46,265 bases of DNA from an uncultured Sphingomonas sp. (GCA_946482655.1 CAMLSA010000012.1:1-46265); one strand, 5' to 3'; positions 33,565-42,723 are shown, counted from the first letter of the stretch. The notes: generated by a model not told the origin, from the sequence alone. A program made the numbers and translations.

Positions 33565-33592
33565 CCGTCACCCAGTCGGGAACGGGTGACGG
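33565..33592. terminator. hairpin between SDR and NHL-propeller genes
   Basis: CCGTCACCC (33565-33573) pairs perfectly with GGGTGACGG (33584-33592) around a 10-base loop. It lies between two converging genes, 8 bases past the end of the NHL gene, so it may terminate both. No U-run follows. Confidence 0.5.
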
Positions 33593-33599
33593 TCCCCGA

Positions 33600-35228
33600 T
33601 CAGCCTTTCGCCGGACAGATTTGCCAGACGCTTCCCTCCGCCTCGCAGGAGGCGTAAATCGTTCCGTCCCGACCGACAGCCAGTCCGGCGAACGGCGTGA
33701 GTGGCCCGTTCATCATGAGTTCGGGAATGCCTGTCAGAATGTTGCGGCGACCTGCAAGCGGCGCGTCCGTGGCGAAACCCGCGGCGATGGTCTTCGCGGT
33801 ACCGGAGGCCAGTTCCACCTGCACCACCGCTCCAGCCCCCTTGTCGAGGACATAGAGCCGGTCACGATGGACAGCCAGGCCTTGCGGTTCGACGAGGTCC
33901 GCTGCCAACACGGCGGTTCCTCCGGAACCGTCGATCGCAAGCACGCGCCCTGCCGACGCCTCGCTGACGAAGATCGCGCCGCCGGGGCCGGCGCAGATTC
34001 CCGACGGACCTTGCAATCCCGACGCGAGGACGTGGCCGGATGAACCATTGCCGAAACCACGGACTTTGCCCGCGCCTTCCTCGCAGACCAGGACCTGCCC
34101 GTCCGGCGAGATCGCAACCCCCATTGGCTGCTGTAGACCCTCGGCCAGTAATTCGGCGGAGCTGCCGAAGCGATATCTCGCCAGCGTGCCCATCGGGCTC
34201 GTAAAATACATCGTCCCATCGGGCGCGACCGCGACGCCCCGCATGAAGGGGGGCGCCCCCTCGTCCATTACCAGGACAGGCCGCGCAGAGACGCCGCCCT
34301 CGCCCAGGATCGCGAGGGTCACCCCGTCGGCGACCAGTATCTCCCCCGCCGTGCCGCAGGCGATCCCGAAAGGCCCGAGCATCGCGCCCGGAACGATCGT
34401 CTCGGCGGCGGCGCCCGGTCGCAGGCGGCTGATCGTTCCGTCCGTGAAATGCGAGATGAAGACGCTTCCGTCGTCGCCCAGATCGAGATTGTCTATGCCC
34501 ATCGGAGCCGTGGCGAAAATTTCTTTCCGTCCACTGGACAGGTCGAACATCGCCACGGACCCATCGCCCGCGCAGGTGGTGAACAGGCGGCCCCGCCTGT
34601 CGAACTTCACCGCGGTGGGAAAATTCAGGCCGCCGGTGAAGCGCGTCGGCGCGCCGCCCTCCATCGGAAGGCGCCAGATCTCGCCCGCCCCCACCGCCGG
34701 AAAGTAGAAGAAGCCGTCCGGCCCCATCGCAAATGCGTTGGGATGATCCAGGTCGCCGGCAAGAAGCCGCGGACTGCCGCCGTCGGCATAGAGTTCGAAT
34801 ATTCGCCCACCGGGACGGTATTCGCTGATAAACACCCGATCGTTCACGATCGTGAGGCCGTTGGCAACCGGGAGATCAGAGGCGATGACATCGACCTGCC
34901 CGTTGGGGCGGATCGCTCCCACTTGGTTCTTCATTATGTCGGTAACGTAGAGATTTCCTCGGGAATCGAACGCGACATCATCTGGTGCGATGAATTCGCC
35001 ATCGACCGGACTGATGATTTCCACCTCGCCGGTCTCAACATCGACTGCGCTGACCTGACTGCCGAACGCCTGTGCGACATATAGCCGCCCGTCCGGACCG
35101 CGACGTATGCCATTTGCGCCGATGAGCGGCGTGGGCGTGACCGCGGGCCCCAGCGTCCATTCGGGATCGCACCAAGGGGTCGCCTCGGGAAGACCAAGCC
35201 TGTTTGCGTTCGATACCTGCATCATCAT
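33600..35228 (-). CDS. tandem beta-propeller (NHL/SMP-30-like) protein
   Basis: This is a 542-aa protein with no signal peptide, made of about a dozen repeats of the form P-GIA-xPDG-LYVAD-x-G-V, such as GANGIRRGPDGRLYVAQAFG, PDDVAFDSRGNLYVTD, PMGVAISPDGQVLVCEEGAGKV and PSGICAGPGGAIFVSEASAG. That count suits two adjacent six-bladed propellers. Related proteins include SMP-30-like lactonases and vgb-type lyases, but no catalytic set is evident. The ATG at 35228 is chosen for its GGAGAGG site; two further ATGs follow directly and the frame is open to 35273. It is divergent from the esterase gene. Confidence 0.75.
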   Translation of the reverse strand: MMMQVSNANRLGLPEATPWCDPEWTLGPAVTPTPLIGANGIRRGPDGRLYVAQAFGSQVSAVDVETGEVEIISPVDGEFIAPDDVAFDSRGNLYVTDIMKNQVGAIRPNGQVDVIASDLPVANGLTIVNDRVFISEYRPGGRIFELYADGGSPRLLAGDLDHPNAFAMGPDGFFYFPAVGAGEIWRLPMEGGAPTRFTGGLNFPTAVKFDRRGRLFTTCAGDGSVAMFDLSSGRKEIFATAPMGIDNLDLGDDGSVFISHFTDGTISRLRPGAAAETIVPGAMLGPFGIACGTAGEILVADGVTLAILGEGGVSARPVLVMDEGAPPFMRGVAVAPDGTMYFTSPMGTLARYRFGSSAELLAEGLQQPMGVAISPDGQVLVCEEGAGKVRGFGNGSSGHVLASGLQGPSGICAGPGGAIFVSEASAGRVLAIDGSGGTAVLAADLVEPQGLAVHRDRLYVLDKGAGAVVQVELASGTAKTIAAGFATDAPLAGRRNILTGIPELMMNGPLTPFAGLAVGRDGTIYASCEAEGSVWQICPAKG

Positions 35229-35813
35229 ATCGTCCTCTCCACCTCGGCCGTCCATCCGTGCAATTTGCGACATTGCAGTGGGACTATGGCGTTATGCGTT
35301 CAGTTCTCGGTTCGGAACTATCGACTGATTATCTGTCATGGGCATCGCTGATCAGCGTCACGTCCGCTCCTTCACGCCGAATGGGCTCCGCATGCACTGC
35401 CGGGAGATCGTCAGCTTCGATCCCCTAAGGCGCGAGATACGGATCAATAGCATTATCGACGCCGTCGGCCGGCGGCAGTCGCATTCTGGAGCGCCGAGTC
35501 GCAATCAGCCAGCTTGCCAGCCCGCAACTCCCGCTCCCGCAATTACATCGCCAAACCGCATCGCGTATCCGCTGCCAGCGGTCCTTTAGTCACGGCGTCC
35601 ATACAGGCGACGTCGATATCGCCGAAGTGCACCGGAACTGGCTGACCATCCTTCGTAAATCCCTGCAAATGCTATTGCATCGCTAACTGGTCCGCAACGG
35701 ACTGTTATCCGAATATACGGATGCCGCGGCATTTGACGACTTCGCTCACGTGAGGCTAGCCGTGGTCCACACAATCCAATTTGCGACGTAGAAGAACGGA
35801 GAGCGATTCCGCC
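35229..35813. other. divergent intergenic region with possible operators
   Basis: These 585 bases separate the NHL-propeller gene (left) and the esterase gene (right). They contain two copies of CAATTTGCGAC (35261-35271 and 35777-35787) and the inverted repeat ATCCG-N6-CGGAT (35707-35722). Short open pieces, such as one starting at 35338 with SFTPNGLRMHCREIVSFDPL, look vaguely protein-like but are interrupted. They could be remnants of a lost gene. No intact gene is supported. Confidence 0.5.
35707..35722. promoter_or_regulatory. TCCG-N6-CGGA inverted repeat, copy 2
   Basis: ATCCGAATATACGGAT is a perfect 5-bp-arm inverted repeat with an AT-rich centre, about 90 bases before the esterase start. 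It resembles the site at 31546-31559 upstream of the SMP-30-like gene. Palindromes of this size suit dimeric regulators such as IclR-family proteins. Confidence 0.4.
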
Positions 35814-36749
35814 ATGGAAATATCTGGCTCCATTCGGAAGATCATGGAAGCGCTGGCGGCATCTACCCCGCAGGTGGACTTCTCGAGCATGACCCCTGAG
35901 GAGGAGCGCGTCTACCTGGAGCGCGTTCGCGCAATTCCCGCGGCGGAAGTCACGGTGGAAATGGCGGTCGAGGATCGCCGGACGGATGATGGTGTGCCGC
36001 TGCGCGTTTATCGGCCGCGCGAGATGCGGGACGAGGCGGTGATCCAATATGTTCACGGCGGCGGCTGGATCATGGGAAATCTCGACATGCACGACCGCAC
36101 GTGCCGCATCCTTGCCGAGCGAACGCGGCTGCCCGTCGTCTCGTCCACTTACAGATTGGCTCCGGAACATCCCTTTCCAGCCGCCGCGCTCGACACCTTT
36201 TCCGCATTGAGGTGGATCGCCCGGTCCGGCGCGGCGGAAGGGTGGAATGGGGAACGGATCATCATGGCGGGCAGCAGCGCGGGCGGCAATCTCGTCGCCT
36301 CGTCCACGTTGCGCGCGAAAACCGAGGGTGGGCCGGCGATTTCGATGCAGGTGCTGATCTATCCAATGGTCGACAGCCGGATGGAGGCGAAATCACTTCG
36401 CACCAACGGTGCCAATCACCCGATCACGGCCGCCCATATCGCCTTTTATTGGGACAGCTATATGCCGGATCGCAGAGTCCGTAGCGATCCCCTCGCTTCG
36501 CCTATGCACGCCGAAAGCCTTTCGGGGCTGCCTCCCGCGCTGATCATCACGGCCGAGCACGACGCGCTGCGCGACGAAGGCGAGGAATATGGTGCCCGGC
36601 TGCGCGCGGCGGGAGTGCCGGTCGAGGTCCATCGCGCACCCGATACGCTTCACGGGTTCATGAGCTATCCCGCATTTTTTCCGCAAGGCTCGGACTATCT
36701 GAACCTCATTGCCGACCGCATCGGATCTCTGCTCCACCCTCCGGGATGA
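35814..36749 (+). CDS. alpha/beta hydrolase, hormone-sensitive-lipase type
   Basis: This is a 311-aa esterase of the HSL (bacterial family IV) group. The oxyanion-hole motif is HGGGW (81-85), the nucleophile is Ser155 in GSSAGG, and Asp250 (AEHDALRDEG) and His280 (DTLHGFM) complete the triad. These enzymes cleave short- to medium-chain esters and some lactones. The ATG at 35814 follows ACGGAGAG; the earlier ATG at 35781 lies in the putative regulatory element. The monooxygenase gene starts 45 bases downstream, so the ester or lactone made by that enzyme is a natural candidate substrate, by inference. Confidence 0.93.
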   Translation: MEISGSIRKIMEALAASTPQVDFSSMTPEEERVYLERVRAIPAAEVTVEMAVEDRRTDDGVPLRVYRPREMRDEAVIQYVHGGGWIMGNLDMHDRTCRILAERTRLPVVSSTYRLAPEHPFPAAALDTFSALRWIARSGAAEGWNGERIIMAGSSAGGNLVASSTLRAKTEGGPAISMQVLIYPMVDSRMEAKSLRTNGANHPITAAHIAFYWDSYMPDRRVRSDPLASPMHAESLSGLPPALIITAEHDALRDEGEEYGARLRAAGVPVEVHRAPDTLHGFMSYPAFFPQGSDYLNLIADRIGSLLHPPG

Positions 36750-36793
36750 ATTGGCGGACAATCCTCTGCGGCTTGAAAGGAGCACGGCACGTC

Positions 36794-38443
36794 ATGGACG
36801 AGAATGATCGGGATGCAATGAAAATCGACGTCGCGATCATCGGCGCGGGAATCGGCGGCCTCTACGCGCTCAAGCGCATGCGCGACGACGGTCTCTCCGC
36901 CCTGGCCATCGAGGCCGCCCCGGACGTGGGCGGCGTATGGTATCACAATCGCTACCCCGGGGCCCGCGTCGACATCGAAAGCCAGGATTACTGTTACTGG
37001 TTTTCGCCGGAACTCTATCGGGAATGGAAATGGAGCGAGCGCTACGCCACCCAGGGTGAACTGCTTTCCTATCTCCGGCACGTGGCCGACCGGTTCGACC
37101 TGCGCAAGGACCTCCGCCTCGGCAACCGGGTTGTCTCCGCCGTACGTCGCGACGGCCGCTGGAATGTTGAGACCGACAAGGGTTTGCGCTTTGCCGCCCG
37201 CTTCCTGGTGATGGCAACGGGCAATCTGTCGGAGCCGCGCAAGCCGGATTTCCAGGGCATCGACCGGTTCCGCGGCGAGTGGGTGCAAACGTCGATATGG
37301 CCGGACCGGGAGGTGCGGATCGCCGGACGCCGCGTCGCCGTCATCGGCACCGGTTCGTCCGGCATTCAGGTGATCCCGGAAGTGGCGAGGACCGCCGCGC
37401 ATCTCACGGTGTTCCAGCGCACGCCCAATTTTACCGTGCCGGCGCATAACGGCGAGCCTGACATCGATCTTCGCGCAGAAATCACCGCCGATGTCGGAGC
37501 TGCGCGGCAGAAGCTGCTTTCCAACTCAATAGGCGCGCATTTCCGGCTGGGCCAGCGCATGCTGGCGGAATATGAAGGAGACGAGCTGCAAGACGAGCTT
37601 GAGCGCAAATGGATGGTCGGCGGGCAGGGCATGAACGCCGTTCTGAGCGATCAGACGACGAACGCTGAGGCCAACGCGGTGGTCGCGGAGTTCGTCCGCC
37701 GCAAAATCCGGGAAACGGTAAAGGATCCGTACACGGCCGAGCGCCTGTGTCCATGGGACCACCCCATCGGCACGCGACGGCTCTGCGTGGACAGCGACTA
37801 TTACGCCACCTTCAACCGCCCAAACGTGACACTGGTGGACGCGCGCGACGAGGCGATCGAGGAAATCACCGAAACCGGAATCCGCACCACGAAGGCGCAT
37901 CACGATTTCGATTTGATCATCTTCGCGCTCGGCTTCATCGCATTCACCGGGGCGATCGATCAGGCCGGGATCAGGAACGAGGCCGGCCTGAGCCCGACCT
38001 CGGCCTGGGGCCGTGGTCCGCAGACCTGGCTGGGGCTGATGACCGCCGGCTTTCCGAACTTCTTCATGCTGACGGGCCCCGGCAGCCAGTCCATTCTCGC
38101 CAACATGTTCGTGGGCAACGAAGTTCATGTCGACTTCGTCGCAGATCTTATCGGTTATATGGACCGGCATGAATATGCCGAGGCCGAACCCAGGCTCGAG
38201 GCGGTGGAGAGCTGGACGAGCCATGTGACGGAACTCGGCAAGCGGCTGCTGCGCAACCAAGTCAAGAACTACATGGTTCATGTGAACGAGGACGGGACGC
38301 GCGCGTTCATTCCCTATTCGGGCGGCCTTCACAACTACATCGCCGAGGCCAAAAAGGAAGCGGAGAATGGGTTTCCTGGATTGACATTCAAGGTCGAGAA
38401 ACAGGAGGGAAGAAGTAGTAAGCTTCAAATTAACCCTGCCTAG
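36794..38443 (+). CDS. Baeyer-Villiger-type flavin monooxygenase
   Basis: This is a 549-aa FAD/NADPH class B monooxygenase resembling cyclohexanone-type Baeyer-Villiger enzymes, which insert oxygen next to a ketone to give an ester or lactone. The FAD loop is GAGIGG (17-22), the NADPH loop is GTGSSG (185-190), and VGGVWYHNRYPGARVDIES is typical. The family fingerprint FxGxxxHxxxWP reads FRGEWVQTSIWP (159-170), with Gln165 in place of His. The ATG at 36794 is preferred, with AAAGGAG upstream. An ATG at 36746 overlaps the esterase stop and would add 16 unconserved residues. It is probably co-transcribed with the esterase. Confidence 0.9.
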   Translation: MDENDRDAMKIDVAIIGAGIGGLYALKRMRDDGLSALAIEAAPDVGGVWYHNRYPGARVDIESQDYCYWFSPELYREWKWSERYATQGELLSYLRHVADRFDLRKDLRLGNRVVSAVRRDGRWNVETDKGLRFAARFLVMATGNLSEPRKPDFQGIDRFRGEWVQTSIWPDREVRIAGRRVAVIGTGSSGIQVIPEVARTAAHLTVFQRTPNFTVPAHNGEPDIDLRAEITADVGAARQKLLSNSIGAHFRLGQRMLAEYEGDELQDELERKWMVGGQGMNAVLSDQTTNAEANAVVAEFVRRKIRETVKDPYTAERLCPWDHPIGTRRLCVDSDYYATFNRPNVTLVDARDEAIEEITETGIRTTKAHHDFDLIIFALGFIAFTGAIDQAGIRNEAGLSPTSAWGRGPQTWLGLMTAGFPNFFMLTGPGSQSILANMFVGNEVHVDFVADLIGYMDRHEYAEAEPRLEAVESWTSHVTELGKRLLRNQVKNYMVHVNEDGTRAFIPYSGGLHNYIAEAKKEAENGFPGLTFKVEKQEGRSSKLQINPA

Positions 38444-38641
38444 GAATCGTCATAGCTAGAATAAATCCATGAAGGAAATATATTTGTGACTTCCAGTCCC
38501 GAAGATCCGAGGTCGTGACATACGGTCATTCTCCGGGCGTATCGAGAGCGCGCTGGCCCACTTTCCGGGGGGCGTCCTCCATCGCGACGGCCCATGCGAC
38601 GCGTGCTCTCTCATTGGCGGTCATGCGGAGGCCAAGCTGAT

Positions 38642-40306
38642 ATGCTGACCATTCCCAAAATTCTGGCAGCGGCGGCCGACCGTTTTGGGGACGAGGAGGC
38701 TTTATGCTTTCCGGGCCAGCGCTGGTCTTTCGCCGAACTGGCGGACAAGGCCGACGCTTATGCGCGCGGCACGGCGGCACTCGGCATCGGTCGCGGCGAT
38801 CATGTCGGCATTCTCATGCCGGACACGGCGGACTATGCTGCGGTGCTGCTGGGACTATGGTCCATCGGCGCGGTCGCGGTGCCGGTCAACGGTCGCTACA
38901 AGCATGACGAACTGGCCTATATCATCGGCCATTCCGATATGCGGCTGCTCATTGTCGACGACGACGAGGACAACTCGCATGGGTTTCGCAAGCTGTTGGC
39001 GACGCTGCCCGAGATGGCGGAGGAGGCACGGAGCCTCGAGTTTCCCCTGCTGGAGCATGTTGTGGGGCTCGATCCATCTTCTCTCGGGGGCGCTCGCGAG
39101 TTGCGCGGCCTGGTCTCCAGCCGATCCGCCGGCAAGCCGGTCGGGACGGTGTCGCCGGACGATGACGCGGTGCTGCTCTACACATCCGGGACGACTTCGC
39201 GCCCCAAGGGCTGCCTCCAGACCCATGGCGCTCTTGCACGTCACGCCGGAAACGCGCTGGGCAACGCGCTGACCGTCACCGCCGGGGACCGCGTGTTCAC
39301 ACCATTGCCGCTGTTCCATGCCGGCGGAGTGGTGATGTTGATCGGCTGCATGGCGCTGGGGGCGACTATGGTCCATAGTGGCCGTTTCGATGCCGGAACC
39401 GCGATTGCGGTGATGGAGCAGGAGCGCTGCACCGTCGGCTACGCCCCGTTCGAGGCCATGTGGGGAGCGATCGTGTCGCATCCGGCCCTGGCTTCGGCAG
39501 ATCTCTCCCGCCTGCGTGTCGCGGTGTATTGCGCGCCGTCGGGCAGAGTGATCCAGGCGCAGGAGGCGATGCGCGGCACGATAATGGTGAGCGCCTACGG
39601 CTCCACCGAATCCTGCACGAACTTGACGATGGGCCGCCCCGATGACCCGCTGGAGAAGCGGATGTTCACGGTCGGCCCGGTGGTCGATGGCATGGAGCTC
39701 AAGATCGTCGACAGCGAGAGCCGGGCGGAACTCCCCACCGGCGCGCGGGGCGAGCTCATGTTCAGGGGATATGCGCGCCTGAAGGGCTATTACAAGGACC
39801 CCGCGATCACGCGCGAGCTGATCGACGAGGACGGGTGGTTCTCGTCCGGCGATCTGGCCAGCGTGGATGAGGACGGCCATCTGCTGTTCCACGGCCGCCT
39901 GCGCGACCTGCTCAAGGTCGGGGGCGAGAATGTGGCGTCCATAGAGATCGAGAGCTATCTCGCCCGGCATCCGGCGATCGAGGTCGTGCAGGTCGTGGGC
40001 GTTTCCGACAGCCATTATGGCGAAGTCCCTGCGGCCTTCATCCAGCTGAAGGAAGGCGCGACGCTGACGCTGGAGACCGTTCAGGATTTCTGCGCCGACA
40101 AGATCGCGAGCTTCAAGATCCCGCGTTACGTGCGCCTGGTAGACGGCTGGCCGATGTCCGGCACCAAGATAAAGAAATTCGTTCTGCGGGCGGAATTGAT
40201 GGAAGAGCTGCAGCGCGCCGGAATTACCCGTGCTCCCAAGCTGAACCGGAGGCCGGCGGCACCGCCGTCCGACAGCGCGCGGCTGCCGACCGGGTTCGGC
40301 GCATAG
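38642..40306 (+). CDS. AMP-forming acyl-CoA synthetase/ligase
   Basis: This is a 554-aa member of the ANL superfamily that activates a carboxylic acid as acyl-AMP and then acyl-CoA. The phosphate loop is TSGTTSRPKG (181-190), the A5 motif appears as SAYGSTESC, and the A7-A8 region as GWFSSGDLASVDEDG and LLKVGGENV. The C-terminal catalytic Lys is in GTKIKKF (about 509). It likely prepares the acid freed by the cluster's hydrolases for beta-oxidation. The ATG at 38642 has CGGAGG about 10 bases upstream. The acyl-CoA dehydrogenase gene follows after 14 bases. The substrate chain or ring cannot be told from the sequence. Confidence 0.92.
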   Translation: MLTIPKILAAAADRFGDEEALCFPGQRWSFAELADKADAYARGTAALGIGRGDHVGILMPDTADYAAVLLGLWSIGAVAVPVNGRYKHDELAYIIGHSDMRLLIVDDDEDNSHGFRKLLATLPEMAEEARSLEFPLLEHVVGLDPSSLGGARELRGLVSSRSAGKPVGTVSPDDDAVLLYTSGTTSRPKGCLQTHGALARHAGNALGNALTVTAGDRVFTPLPLFHAGGVVMLIGCMALGATMVHSGRFDAGTAIAVMEQERCTVGYAPFEAMWGAIVSHPALASADLSRLRVAVYCAPSGRVIQAQEAMRGTIMVSAYGSTESCTNLTMGRPDDPLEKRMFTVGPVVDGMELKIVDSESRAELPTGARGELMFRGYARLKGYYKDPAITRELIDEDGWFSSGDLASVDEDGHLLFHGRLRDLLKVGGENVASIEIESYLARHPAIEVVQVVGVSDSHYGEVPAAFIQLKEGATLTLETVQDFCADKIASFKIPRYVRLVDGWPMSGTKIKKFVLRAELMEELQRAGITRAPKLNRRPAAPPSDSARLPTGFGA

Positions 40307-40320
40307 GGTGGAGATATAGA

Positions 40321-41481
40321 ATGAATTTCGAACTTTCAGAGGAAATGCAGGCCTTTCGCCACTCGGTGCATTCATGGGTGGAGCGGGAACTTCCTAAGTC
40401 CTACTCGCGGCACATAGAGCAGCAGGAACCTTATCCGTTCGATCTCTGGGACAAGCTCACAGCGGCAGGCTTCCACGGAATCTCGATCTCCGAAGACTAT
40501 GGCGGCCAGGGCGGAGACATTCTGGCGCAGACGATCCTATGCCGGGAACTGGCCCGGTCGCTCGGCGGGCTATGCCAGATCTGGGGCGCAACCTCGTTCG
40601 CCGGTTCGAAGTCGGTCGGTCTCTACGGCACCGAAGAGCAGAAGCGCCGCTTCCTTCCGAAGATCGCGACCGGCGAGGCGCGGTTTTCGATCGCCTTCAC
40701 CGAGCCGGATGGTGGCACCGACGTGATCGGCCAGATGAAGACCACCGCGAAGCGCAAGGACGGAGGTTGGCTGGTCAGCGGCAGAAAGATCTGGTGCACC
40801 GGCGCGGACGTCGCCGACTATCTCCTGCTGCTGTGCAGAACCGAGCCGGCGGGCGACCGGCAGCACCAGGGGCTCTCGCTGCTTATCGTTCCGGCCAAGG
40901 CGCAAGGCATTTCGCTCTCGAAGCTGCCCAAGCTCGGCATTCGCTGCTACGCGTCATTCGAAGTCGGCTTCGACGACGTCTTCGTCCCAGACGAAAATGT
41001 GCTGGGAGAGTGCGGCCGCGCATTCTACATGCTGCTCCCGACGCTCAACAACGAGCGGATCCTGATTGCCGCCACATGCCTCGGCATCATCGACGGAGTG
41101 CTGGAGGATGCGGTGACATATGCGAAGGACCGCCGCGCCTTCGGCAAACCCATCGGCCAGTTTCAGGCGATCCAGCATTATTTGGCCGATATGGTGCTAT
41201 GGCAGCAGCAGAGCGAATTGCTTACCTATCGGGCGGCGGAACTTCAGAGCAACGGGCTAGACTGCTTCCGGGAGGCCACATGCGCCAAGCTCTCCGCGTC
41301 CGAGTCGGCGGTGAAGGCGGCCGATCTCGGCATACAGATACTCGGCGGCATGGGCTATTCGATGGAAACCGACATGCAACGCTACTGGCGCGACGCGCGG
41401 CTGTTCCGCTTTGCGCCCATCACCAACGAGGCCGCACGCAACGCCTTGGCCGAAGGCCTCGGACTCCCCCGCTCCTATTGA
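40321..41481 (+). CDS. acyl-CoA dehydrogenase
   Basis: This is a 386-aa FAD enzyme that introduces the alpha-beta double bond in an acyl-CoA and passes electrons to ETF. FAD/substrate landmarks are IAFTEPDGGTD (124-134), GRKIWCTGAD (154-163) and YAKDRRAFGKPIGQFQA. At the usual catalytic-Glu site the sequence is RDARLFRFAPITNE rather than the RDAR-x4-YEGT type. Glu245 in LNNERILIA aligns by my reading with the alternative base of isovaleryl-CoA dehydrogenase. The C-terminus GLPRSY is typical of this branch. It is the second gene of the ligase operon, and the etfBA genes at the window's left end could accept its electrons. Confidence 0.93.
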   Translation: MNFELSEEMQAFRHSVHSWVERELPKSYSRHIEQQEPYPFDLWDKLTAAGFHGISISEDYGGQGGDILAQTILCRELARSLGGLCQIWGATSFAGSKSVGLYGTEEQKRRFLPKIATGEARFSIAFTEPDGGTDVIGQMKTTAKRKDGGWLVSGRKIWCTGADVADYLLLLCRTEPAGDRQHQGLSLLIVPAKAQGISLSKLPKLGIRCYASFEVGFDDVFVPDENVLGECGRAFYMLLPTLNNERILIAATCLGIIDGVLEDAVTYAKDRRAFGKPIGQFQAIQHYLADMVLWQQQSELLTYRAAELQSNGLDCFREATCAKLSASESAVKAADLGIQILGGMGYSMETDMQRYWRDARLFRFAPITNEAARNALAEGLGLPRSY

Positions 41482-41622
41482 GCTTCCATCGTTCGCGCGG
41501 GACCAACCGCAAACCGGGCCGGGACCAGGAAGGTCTAACGCCATACTCCGGATAGGACCGCACCAACGGGCGCATGCCACGAGGTGGCTCGCCTTGTTGA
41601 TCGGCTCCCTGAGCAAGGAACC

Positions 41623-41652
41623 TGCTTGATCTGTCGGCAGCGTTGCTACAAT
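41623..41652 (+). promoter_or_regulatory. possible promoter of the IclR gene
   Basis: TACAAT at 41647-41652 is a good -10 match, with a TTGATC-like -35 about 15 to 16 bases upstream. It lies about 43 bases before the IclR start, in the 213-base gap after the dehydrogenase gene. The short spacing keeps this tentative. Confidence 0.3.
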
Positions 41653-41694
41653 CTACCGCAAGAAAATACGTATAGGAGAAAAGAGGCAAGGCCG

Positions 41695-42615
41695 ATGTTA
41701 GGTGCAAACCGCAACCATCGTGCGGGTGGCTCAGCGCAGGAAAACAGTTCGCCCAATGCCGTTAACTCCAAGTCGGCAGTCACGCCAGGCGCATCAATCC
41801 TCGGCCTTCGTAGCGGTGGCGAACCGCCACGAGGCTTGCTGCCTCAGCTACCTTCTCACCGTTTCGAGGAAGCAGCAACGCGAGCCGCCGTTCGCGTAAT
41901 AAACATCCTGGATTATTTTTCCACGGTGCAGCGTCCAATACGAGCGTCGGAAGCGGCAAGTGATCTCAACCTGCCCACGTCCACCGCTCACGACTTGCTG
42001 CAGTCTCTAGTCGACACTGGTTTCGTCTCGTTCAATGAGAAGACCAAGTGCTACTTCCCGTCGCTCCGCCTCGCGCGCTTCGGTAATTGGCTGACGAAAT
42101 TTTACTGCCGCGGGAGCATAATGGCGGCAATCGAAAAACTGAAGCATGCGACTGGCGAAACCGTGGGCATCATGGTTCCGGAGGCGCAATATATGCGCAT
42201 TGTTGCGCATTCGACGGGGCTTCCCACCATATTGGACACCCGTGAAGGATTGCTCCTGCCCATGCTGGACTCTGCCAGCGGCTGCGCATTTCTAATGACA
42301 CAGAGCGATGACGAGATAATCCGAATTCTGCGCAAGGTGAGCCGACAAAAACTCGGACGGGAGGAAGTTCGAGTAGCGCGGTTTCTCGAACTGATTAGCA
42401 GTTTCCGCGCCCAACGGTACGCCACGGTTGGTCTGAGGACGGAGCTCGTGTCCGCCGCGACACCTGTGTATTTCGCGGCAACAGACACTTATCTCATGTT
42501 CGCGATCGGCGGATCGGCAGAACGACTCTCCAACCGCGAGCACGAACTGGGAAAAATCTTGCTCGACATCGTCGAGGAGTTTTTTGGGCAATCATCATTG
42601 ATGGCTTGCAGCTAA
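41695..42615 (+). CDS. IclR-family transcriptional regulator
   Basis: This is a 306-aa IclR-type regulator. A 60-residue polar N-terminal extension precedes the winged helix-turn-helix (about 62-125; RAAVRVINILDYFSTVQRPIRASEAASDLNLPTSTAHDLLQSL). The GAF-like effector domain follows (about 130-300; AIEKLKHATGETVGIMVPEAQYMRIVAHS, SASGCAFLM). Such proteins are dimers that control nearby catabolic genes by binding short palindromes, and the inverted repeats at 31486, 31546 and 35707 are candidate targets. The ATG at 41695 is preceded by AGAGG. It closes the catabolic island on the right. Its promoter-side composition is more AT-rich than the dehydrogenase before it. Confidence 0.9.
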   Translation: MLGANRNHRAGGSAQENSSPNAVNSKSAVTPGASILGLRSGGEPPRGLLPQLPSHRFEEAATRAAVRVINILDYFSTVQRPIRASEAASDLNLPTSTAHDLLQSLVDTGFVSFNEKTKCYFPSLRLARFGNWLTKFYCRGSIMAAIEKLKHATGETVGIMVPEAQYMRIVAHSTGLPTILDTREGLLLPMLDSASGCAFLMTQSDDEIIRILRKVSRQKLGREEVRVARFLELISSFRAQRYATVGLRTELVSAATPVYFAATDTYLMFAIGGSAERLSNREHELGKILLDIVEEFFGQSSLMACS

Positions 42616-42723
42616 CGACAATCCGCGATGGAACCCACCGCATGGGTGCGACTGAGTTCGCCCGCGAGCGGCAGCGATCGGCCACTGTGCCCACGCCCGG
42701 AAAACCCAACCAACCAAAAGGTT

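Noticed and set aside
38855..40375. 506-codon open frame opposite the acyl-CoA ligase
   Set aside because: Shadow of a gene with all ANL motifs.
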